A stretch of DNA of 64,000 nt from Sphingobacterium allocomposti (lineage in GTDB: Bacteria; Bacteroidota; Bacteroidia; Sphingobacteriales; Sphingobacteriaceae), in the NCBI RefSeq assembly GCF_008124885.1, contig NZ_VNHX01000025.1, forward strand, positions 1-64,000. The letters are read 5' to 3'. Every line of letters begins with the position of its first letter. Position 1 is the stretch's first letter. Under the pieces are notes generated by a model. The model was not told where the DNA came from. It saw only the letters and a list, made by a program, of their open reading frames with translations, and ran no database searches. Of the stretch, positions 8,925 through 15,077 are shown piece after piece. The translations under genes and the position numbers were made by a program.

Positions 8925-10334
8925 ATGAAACTTAGATTTAAAAGTATATTATTAGTAGGGATTATATTGGGCGGACTATTAAGCTCGTGCAGTAAGGATT
9001 TCTTGGATCAGCCGCCGTACACTTCTGTACCAGCTGAGGAAGCATTATTAACAGAGGCAGACGCCCTATCTGCGTTAACAGGTTCATATGCGGGGCTCCG
9101 CGTTTTTGATCTTTACGGAAGAACAATTCCGCTGATAGGCGATCTATGGGCCGATAACGTGCTGATTTCAACACGGAATGCGGGACGGTATACCGAGATA
9201 TTCAATAACAATTTTGTGGAGAATAATCAATGGTTTACCGGGCTGTGGCAGAACGCTTATCGGGTAATTAATAGGGCAAATAATATTATTCATTCAACGC
9301 CAACAGGTAGCGAGGCGAACATTAACCAATACAAGGGTGAGGCATATGCAATACGCGCCTTGTTATACTTTGAACTCGTGAGATTTTTTGCTCGTCCGTA
9401 TACGGACAACCCTGCTGGCCCAGGTGTTCCTTTAGTGCTTGCTTTTGATATCGACGCTAAGCCGGCGCGAGCGACAGTAGAGGAAGTTTATACACAAATT
9501 TTAGCAGATTTAGATCAGGCCTATTCGTTGATGACCTTGGCGCCCAGTACGGGACGTTTTTCGAAATATGCCGCTAGGGCGTTAGCCGCTAAAGTAAATT
9601 TACATAAAGGCACGCAGGCATCTTACCAATTGGCTTTCGATTATGCAAAGGACGTGATCGACAATAGCGGTGTCGACATCGTGCCTGCATCGAATCTTGT
9701 TAGTTATTGGGAAGCGACCGGTTCACAGTCTTTAGGGACAGAGACCCTTTTAGAAATTGTGTCGGATCAAATTGACAACGCAGGATTTGATGAACTTCCT
9801 TACTTTTTCGGGCAACAAGGGTATGGTGATGGCCTATCACAGAAGGCTTTATATGATTTATATACAGCTACTGACGTGAGAAAGGAACTCATCATTGTCG
9901 GAACAAGAACTAGGGCGGAGAACCCGGCTTTTATAATTAATAAGTACCCAGACTTAGTAAATTATGGAGCTAAAAAGATCTTAAGGATCTCTGATGTTTA
10001 CCTGATTGCGTCTGAGGCCGCGTATCGACTTAATCAAGAAAACGTTGCAAAGGGGTTTCTTTCCGACTTGTTAGCAGAGAGAGATCCGGCCGCAGAAGTT
10101 ACCGAATCGGGTGCAGCGCTTTTTGAAAGAATAATTTTAGAACGTAGAAAAGAACTTGCATTTGAAGGCGACAGGTACCATACGCTGAATAGACTGAAGC
10201 GGGATATCACAGGCCGGGTTCCAAGCCAGGCAACCGAGATTCCGTATTCGGATTTCCGCCGTGTTGCGCCGATACCTCAGGCCGAGCTTGATCGAAATAG
10301 CAACCTTGAGCCAAATGATGGGTGGCGACAATAA
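8925..10334 (+). CDS. SusD/RagB-family surface lipoprotein (pair 2)
   Basis: This 469-residue lipoprotein is the glycan-binding partner of the SusC upstream. The start is ATG 8925 (MKLRFKSILLVG), because the frame extension to 8841 overlaps the susC end and lacks a signal. The lipobox ends at Cys22 (GLLSSC), followed by KDFLDQPP, typical of SusD_RagB proteins. The middle has AIRALLYFELVRFFARPY, the TPR helix conserved in the family. The C-terminal part has ERRKELAFEGDRYHTLNRLKR, the standard RagB ending, and PIPQAELDRN. The spacing to susC is 19 bases and a 16-bp terminator stem follows. No enzyme gene is nearby to indicate the ligand. Confidence 0.94.
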   Translation: MKLRFKSILLVGIILGGLLSSCSKDFLDQPPYTSVPAEEALLTEADALSALTGSYAGLRVFDLYGRTIPLIGDLWADNVLISTRNAGRYTEIFNNNFVENNQWFTGLWQNAYRVINRANNIIHSTPTGSEANINQYKGEAYAIRALLYFELVRFFARPYTDNPAGPGVPLVLAFDIDAKPARATVEEVYTQILADLDQAYSLMTLAPSTGRFSKYAARALAAKVNLHKGTQASYQLAFDYAKDVIDNSGVDIVPASNLVSYWEATGSQSLGTETLLEIVSDQIDNAGFDELPYFFGQQGYGDGLSQKALYDLYTATDVRKELIIVGTRTRAENPAFIINKYPDLVNYGAKKILRISDVYLIASEAAYRLNQENVAKGFLSDLLAERDPAAEVTESGAALFERIILERRKELAFEGDRYHTLNRLKRDITGRVPSQATEIPYSDFRRVAPIPQAELDRNSNLEPNDGWRQ

Positions 10335-10350
10335 TCATGACTAAAGAAGG

Positions 10351-10388
10351 AAACCGCCTCATAAGTGATGACTTATGAGGCGGTTTTT
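10351..10388 (+). terminator. intrinsic terminator after the second susC/susD pair
   Basis: A perfect 16-bp stem (AAACCGCCTCATAAGT at 10351-10366 with its complement at 10371-10386) closes a 4-base loop and runs into T. Confidence 0.92.
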
Positions 10389-10713
10389 AGTTTTATAGTC
10401 GACGAGGGGAGCAGAGGCCACACGGAGGGAAACAGTACAACCAATCTGGACGGCGGAGCTGCTATCCTTTACTCCTTTAGATCGAAATCGGCGGGAATGT
10501 CGCGGAACTTTATTCGGTGAAGAACTCTCAAAACATCCTATATGGTTTTCTTAAATAGTGTTATTTGACGCTGGAAGTGTCTCCGGACGAATCAAAGGAG
10601 TTGAACGAGCAGAAGTGGAAATAACCTTTCATCTTCTATAATAAAAGGAGAAATCGGCTACCCAAATTATGGGAAGTTGATTTTCAATATTTTTGTCAAT
10701 TTAAATATGAACT
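10389..10713 (+). other. gene-free stretch before the frameshifted PH-like gene
   Basis: No frame with family features is seen. Short open pieces end within a few codons. The stretch begins an area with two broken genes, so it may be decayed coding DNA, but I recognise no parent. Confidence 0.3.
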
Positions 10714-11143
10714 ATGTCCCAATCTATTTTCAAAGTTAATGTAGGCAAAGAGAGCTATATATGGCTTTTTGTTGTAGGTATATTATTTGGTGTGATTCGA
10801 TTCAGTAGTATACGGAATGGTGTTTATCTTTCCTCGGTAATTGCGTTATTCGTTCTTGCCTTAATATGGTATTTTGCGTTTTTACTACGCAAATTATGAA
10901 ATTTCTAACGATAGACTTTTAGTCAAAACGCTTGAAGGGCAAAAAAAAATTGATATAGAAAGTATCCGTAAAATTGAAAAAGGAAACTCCATTTGGACCA
11001 GCGGGTTTTTCTATTTCTGGTATCCTTATCAAAAAGGACTGAATATTCATTACGGTCATGAAGAGATTTTTGTCAATCCAAAGCAACGGGAAGAATTCAT
11101 TAGTAAATTATTGGAGATAAACCCTTCAATTGAAATCAATTAA
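10714..11143 (+). pseudogene. frameshifted small membrane protein resembling bacterial PH-domain proteins
   Basis: Two overlapping frames together make one plausible protein of about 142 residues. The first (10714-10899) gives two hydrophobic helices (WLFVVGILFGVIRF and VYLSSVIALFVLALIWYFAF). The second continues from about 10881 with YYANYEISNDRLLVKT, then a beta-rich segment with IDIESIRKIEKG and a C-terminal VNPKQREEFISKLLEINP. That order (two helices, YEI..DRL, I.IESIRKI, P..REEFI..L) is typical of short bacterial PH-like (YdbS/DUF304-type) proteins. Removing one T from the TTTTT run at 10880-10884 joins the frames. It is either a real loss or a sequencing slip in a homopolymer. The function is unknown. 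Confidence 0.6.
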
Positions 11144-11199
11144 GCTGGATTTTCCACCATATTGATTATTTATTGCCAATATACTGACCTCTTGGGCTA

Positions 11200-11518
11200 C
11201 TTTGCCTGCGATGTTTTAGGAACGAATATGACGGTCACGGGAACAGTGACAAAACGGTGACGGCGGATAGAGGATACCGGGGAAGATGGTTGATAGGAAC
11301 CACAAAGAACCAGATACCCAAGCCATTCAACGCTAAACAGAGCAGGTATGAACAGCAGAAACTCAAAAGGCACACCGAAAAAGAGTCCATAGAACCCGTT
11401 ATCGACCATCTGAAATCAGATCATTGTGCAGGACGCAGCTTTTCAAAGGGATCTTCAGAGATAACATCAACATTATGCTGGCTGCCGCCGCATTCAACTT
11501 CAAAGGATGATGAATTGT
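11200..11518 (+). mobile_element. remnant of an IS5-type transposase gene (3' part, frameshifted)
   Basis: The translation carries ADRGYRGRW, IPKPFNAKQSRYEQQKLK, IEPVIDHLKSDH and GRSF. Then, after a one-base shift near 11445, it reads FKGIFRDNINIMLAAAAFNF. This is the C-terminal half of an IS5-family DDE transposase, including the IEPxIxHLKSDH stretch that holds the last catalytic Glu. The N-terminal half, with the first catalytic Asp residues, is absent, and I see no terminal inverted repeats. A TTTT run precedes the shift, so a lost T would explain it. The element is dead. Confidence 0.75.
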
Positions 11519-11862
11519 ATACGGTATCTTATTCTACGATTTTTTTACGATGGTGGGATAACCGCCGTAAGGCATATTTCGGTAGTGCACGGATAAATAT
11601 GCCTTTTACATTTTACGTTACAGAACAGTTCAAAGCAGGACTCTTCCAAGTTACCAGGAGATATGCAATGCTCTTCCTTTGAAAAGATGGCTTTGGATTT
11701 GTTTTCGAATAGCACGGTCTATCCTGATTCAACTGTAATTCCCGTAATATTATGATATTTAAGGATTGTGATCCTATGAAGTTATGATATTTATTAGTTA
11801 ATTCCCAGATATTCCTACAGATTCTTCTACTAGCCAAACTGACGAATATCGCTTTTTATACT
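11519..11862. other. gene-free stretch
   Basis: AT-rich sequence with short open frames that show no family motif. It lies between the transposase fragment and the end of the minus-strand lipoprotein gene, and nothing further is recognised. Confidence 0.3.
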
Positions 11863-12678
11863 TTACCTTTCACTTCTCAATTTTGCCAGACCCTTAACAA
11901 AACCGAACTCCCGATACTTCTCTGGCATCGCGTCGATGACCGGTTTAAAAGACTGATAAAGCTCTTGGCTCGTTACCCGACTAAGCAATATAAACGGTAC
12001 AACAACCTGATCAGCGTGGGCAATTAAAAACTGTTGTTCTTCCGCTTCGAATTGTGGTAAGATCTTGTTTCCCCATAGCGTCTTTAGTTGTTGGTTAACA
12101 GTAGCAGCTTGCTGCAAATCGCCTCTGTCATTATAGTGGTAAAGTAAGTTTTGCAAGCTATCGCGCTGATGCTGGAACTGCTGTCTATACCGTTGTAGCA
12201 TCGATTCATAAACCTCGTACGATTTCGCTTGCTTTCCTCCCACTTCAACGGATGGTGTGATATTGCTTTCGTTGGATAGTAATTGTTCTTCGATTTCTTC
12301 CTTCGTGATATTATCGGGTGTGTATAGCCGTATAGTTCCACCTTCTCTCGGGTCAATAAAGACGCGCTTTTGCAAGGAATAATACGACGGGTTGTCCAAT
12401 GTATGCGGGCGAAGGCGCTTAAACTCGTTAGGACTAATTACGTCCCGGTCCCACATCACGGTAAGTAAATGAATGCCATACGAAAGGGAATCCAGTACAA
12501 TTTCACCACGTAATGTATCTTCATAAACCTGTGTGCCATTGGAAAGGTTGAATACAGAGACAGTTTTATCACCTTCTATTGGTATATCAACGCGTAAGCT
12601 CACTTCGTTACGTGAAAAACTACAGGAGGCAAAAACATATATAAAAAATAAACAGGCGGATTGTATTGCATTTTTCAT
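11863..12678 (-). CDS. lipoprotein with a DUF4369-like domain
   Basis: This 271-residue protein starts MKNAIQSACLFF and has a lipoprotein signal ending at Cys19 (YVFASC). Residues about 25-110 form a beta-rich domain (VSVFNLSNG, YEDTLRGEIVLDSL, KRVFIDPREGGTIRLY) like the DUF4369 domain that precedes thioredoxin domains in Bacteroidota TlpA-type proteins. Residues about 140-215 are charged and helical (YESMLQRYRQQFQHQRDSLQ), as in those proteins. The expected C-terminal thioredoxin domain with CxxC is missing: the protein ends shortly after LSRVTSQELYQSF. It may be a natural domain-only member or a truncated relative. Its role is unknown. It stands alone on the minus strand. Confidence 0.75.
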   Translation of the reverse strand: MKNAIQSACLFFIYVFASCSFSRNEVSLRVDIPIEGDKTVSVFNLSNGTQVYEDTLRGEIVLDSLSYGIHLLTVMWDRDVISPNEFKRLRPHTLDNPSYYSLQKRVFIDPREGGTIRLYTPDNITKEEIEEQLLSNESNITPSVEVGGKQAKSYEVYESMLQRYRQQFQHQRDSLQNLLYHYNDRGDLQQAATVNQQLKTLWGNKILPQFEAEEQQFLIAHADQVVVPFILLSRVTSQELYQSFKPVIDAMPEKYREFGFVKGLAKLRSER

Positions 12679-12915
12679 TGTTTGCGGTTAATATTTTTAA
12701 AGCACACTGCTTAACTTTGGTTGTTCTTCTATAAAGTTACGGATATTTTAGAAATTACCCTGCTGATCTCAGGTAAAACCGTATTGTCGGTTAACAGGAA
12801 AAGGTCTGGGTGTATGTCGCTTGCATAGACAGTCACGCGTTTGTGGCAAAAGCGTATCATTTTTTTCAATTTTATTAGTGGTTTTCCAAGGTGATAAATG
12901 TTGAAAAAATGAACG
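12679..12915. other. gap upstream of the lipoprotein gene
   Basis: This includes the likely minus-strand promoter area of the lipoprotein gene. No gene is seen. It leads directly into the 21-bp array. Confidence 0.3.
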
Positions 12916-13585
12916 GCGGACGCAATTGCGGCCAGCGCGGAAGTAATTTCGTCCGCGTTGGACTACTTTACAGGTGACGTCCACGACTCTTCCTCGATGG
13001 TGCACTACTTTACCTGAGGTGCCGACGCACTTACGTCTGTTCTCGATGTATTTGCATCCGTGGCGGATGCTATGCCTTCCGTCTTCGAGGACTTCTCCTG
13101 CGCTGCGGAACTCCTCTCTCCGTCATGAATGTAATGACAGCCAGAGCTGATGTGTTTACTTCCGCTACTGAACACCTTCTGTCAGTCGTTGTTGTTATGT
13201 CCTCCAGTGCTGACGTTATTACGTCCAGTACGGAAGCAATGACCTCAAACGCGGAAGTACTTACGTCAGATGTGGAAGTAATTAAGTCAACCGTGGAGGT
13301 AATTCCGTCGAATGTCCAAGTGATTACGTCCGGCGTCAACAGTATAACCTCTACGGCCGATAGATTTAGGCCGACGTTCGACATCATTACGTGAACCGTT
13401 CAAGACATTACTTCCGATAAGAACGACATTTCCTCCGGCACGGAGGAAATGTCGTCGGTTGTACACGTAAGTTCGTCTGTATCCATGTAATGTCTTCCGC
13501 ATTCCACGACATTACGTCCGTTGTGGAGTACTTTACGTCGAACGTCGACGTAAAGTACTCCAGAGTCGTTGAGGTTACGTCCGCA
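12916..13585. repeat. array of 32 degenerate 21-bp near-palindromic units
   Basis: Counting in steps of 21 from 12916 gives 32 contiguous units over 670 bases, with only two one-base slips (before 13125 and before 13481). The loose consensus is GnnGAnGTnATTACGTCCnn. Its core GAAGTAATTACGTCC is nearly its own reverse complement, so both strands read as seven-residue repeats of the type ADVITSS. In-frame stops occur (units 5 and 23) and the slips change frame, so a single protein cannot be read across it. Two units pairs are folded into perfect hairpins (13423-13455 and 13524-13562). It lies between the 3' end of the Mrp gene and the 5' end of the lipoprotein gene. The function is unknown. Confidence 0.9.
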
Positions 13586-13829
13586 CGATTTTTTGGTTTT
13601 TTTTCTTTCGGGGAGATATTAATATGTTGATTTTCAGCCAATTGTTATAACGTCGAACTTTGCTATATAAACGGGGCTGTCCATCGAAGCAATATTTTGG
13701 GTGCTCGGGGTGCTTCTATCATTTAAGTTGATAAGGTGTTTTTTGTTGAATTATTATGTGCGTTGACCTCTTCTCTAACCCATCTCACTTCATACGCCTA
13801 TCAAATCGCGCAATTCTCACACATTTTAA
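13586..13829. other. gap between the 21-bp array and the Mrp gene
   Basis: No gene, terminator hairpin or repeat is recognised. Confidence 0.3.
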
Positions 13830-14891
13830 CTAAACCTTACTGGCCAAAATACTCAGCTCCTGTGCTACGCGTCCGGCTATCTCCTTGTAAGCTTGAGATA
13901 TCGGCTCGTCCGCGTCGAGTAGGATCGGAAAACCGTTGTCGCCGGCGTCTGCCACCGCTTTGACTAGTGGAATCTCTCCTAAGAATGGGACATTGTTACT
14001 TTCCGAAAGGCGTTTTCCCCCGTCTTTGCCAAATATGTAGTACCTATTGCTTGGAAGTTCTGCGGGCGTAAAGTACGACATATTCTCCACTACGCCTAAA
14101 ATAGGAATATTGATGCCTTCCATCTGATACATACCAATACCTTTGATAGCGTCGGCCAAGGCCACATGTTGGGGCGTCGTAACAATCACCGCTCCCGAAA
14201 TCGGATAAGACTGTGCCACCGTAATATGGATATCACCGGTGCCGGGAGGCATATCGACGACTAGATAATCCAGGTCGCCCCAGTGCGTGTCGCCAAACAG
14301 CTGCTTAATTGCGGAGGTCGCCATCGGTCCGCGCCACGGAATAGGCTGATTCGGATCGGTGAAAAAGCCGATAGAAAGCAGCTTTAAGCCGAATTTCTCT
14401 AACGGTAAGATCTTTGTCTTTCCCTGAGGCGTTTGTATCGACTCGGGGCGTGCTCCTTCCAGTCCGAACATAATAGGCAACGAGGGCCCGTAAATATCGG
14501 CATCGAGCAGGCCGGTTTTCGCTCCCGTTTCGGCGAGCGCCAAGGCTAAGTTGGCCGCTACGGTAGATTTACCGACGCCGCCTTTCCCCGACGACACCAA
14601 TATAATGTTTTTAATATCTTCCAGCTGAGCAGACTCGGTGCTAACCACCCTGGATGTCATGTTGATGTCTACTTCTACGTCTTTTCCGATGAACAGCGCG
14701 ATGGCATTACGGCAGGCGTGCTCAATATGTCCTTTCAACGGGCAGGCCGGCGTGGTTAAGACGACATCAAACTTTACTTTGTTGGGGAGAATCTCTATAT
14801 GCTGAATCATGTTTAGCGTCACCAGATCTTTCTTTAAGTCGGGCTCTTCTACATGACTTAATGCGTGCAGTACTTGTTCTTTTGTAATCAT
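13830..14891 (-). CDS. Mrp/ApbC/NBP35-family iron-sulfur carrier ATPase
   Basis: This 353-residue cytosolic ATPase of the Mrp family carries or transfers iron-sulfur clusters. Residues 1-90 are a MIP18/DUF59 domain (EEPDLKKDLVTLNMI). The P-loop domain has the deviant Walker A SGKGGVGKST at 101-110. It continues with LLDADIYGPSLP, VVDMPPGTGDIH and VVENMSYF. The CxxC pair that usually follows ENMSYF and bridges a cluster between subunits is absent: the sequence reads FTPAELPSNRYYIFGKDGG. I recall this variant from other Bacteroidota. The length is normal for the family. A TAnnTTTG box lies on the minus strand at 14911-14918. Confidence 0.93.
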   Translation of the reverse strand: MITKEQVLHALSHVEEPDLKKDLVTLNMIQHIEILPNKVKFDVVLTTPACPLKGHIEHACRNAIALFIGKDVEVDINMTSRVVSTESAQLEDIKNIILVSSGKGGVGKSTVAANLALALAETGAKTGLLDADIYGPSLPIMFGLEGARPESIQTPQGKTKILPLEKFGLKLLSIGFFTDPNQPIPWRGPMATSAIKQLFGDTHWGDLDYLVVDMPPGTGDIHITVAQSYPISGAVIVTTPQHVALADAIKGIGMYQMEGINIPILGVVENMSYFTPAELPSNRYYIFGKDGGKRLSESNNVPFLGEIPLVKAVADAGDNGFPILLDADEPISQAYKEIAGRVAQELSILASKV

Positions 14892-14910
14892 GGCAAAAGT
14901 TTATTCTGCG

Positions 14911-14918
14911 CAAATTTA
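14911..14918 (-). promoter_or_regulatory. -7 box upstream of the Mrp gene
   Basis: On the minus strand this reads TAAATTTG, an exact TAnnTTTG match, 19 bases before the start codon. No convincing -33 box is seen. Confidence 0.4.
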
Positions 14919-15077
14919 CGCATTGAAAAAGATAATCCTGTCATCCGTTTGTTGTTAAGCCAAATTGTCCCGTTAAACGTATTTTGTTATCTTAGTCGGT
15001 CAGCTTCAATTTCCGTGCATAGAAGTGGCGGCAAATTATACCATTAAATGACCGGTGAAGATATTACCTAAATAAAA

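Noticed and set aside
11257..11682. A 141-residue stand-alone protein
   Set aside because: Its first half is the IS5-type transposase fragment and its second half is out-of-frame sequence after the shift.
13070..13394. Heptad-repeat proteins on both strands (13125-13394 plus, 13070-13387 minus)
   Set aside because: Both arise from the near-palindromic 21-bp units; frames are broken by stops and slips, and neither has a plausible start context.
12916..13585. CRISPR array
   Set aside because: Units are contiguous and degenerate, without alternating identical repeats and unique spacers, and no cas genes are nearby.
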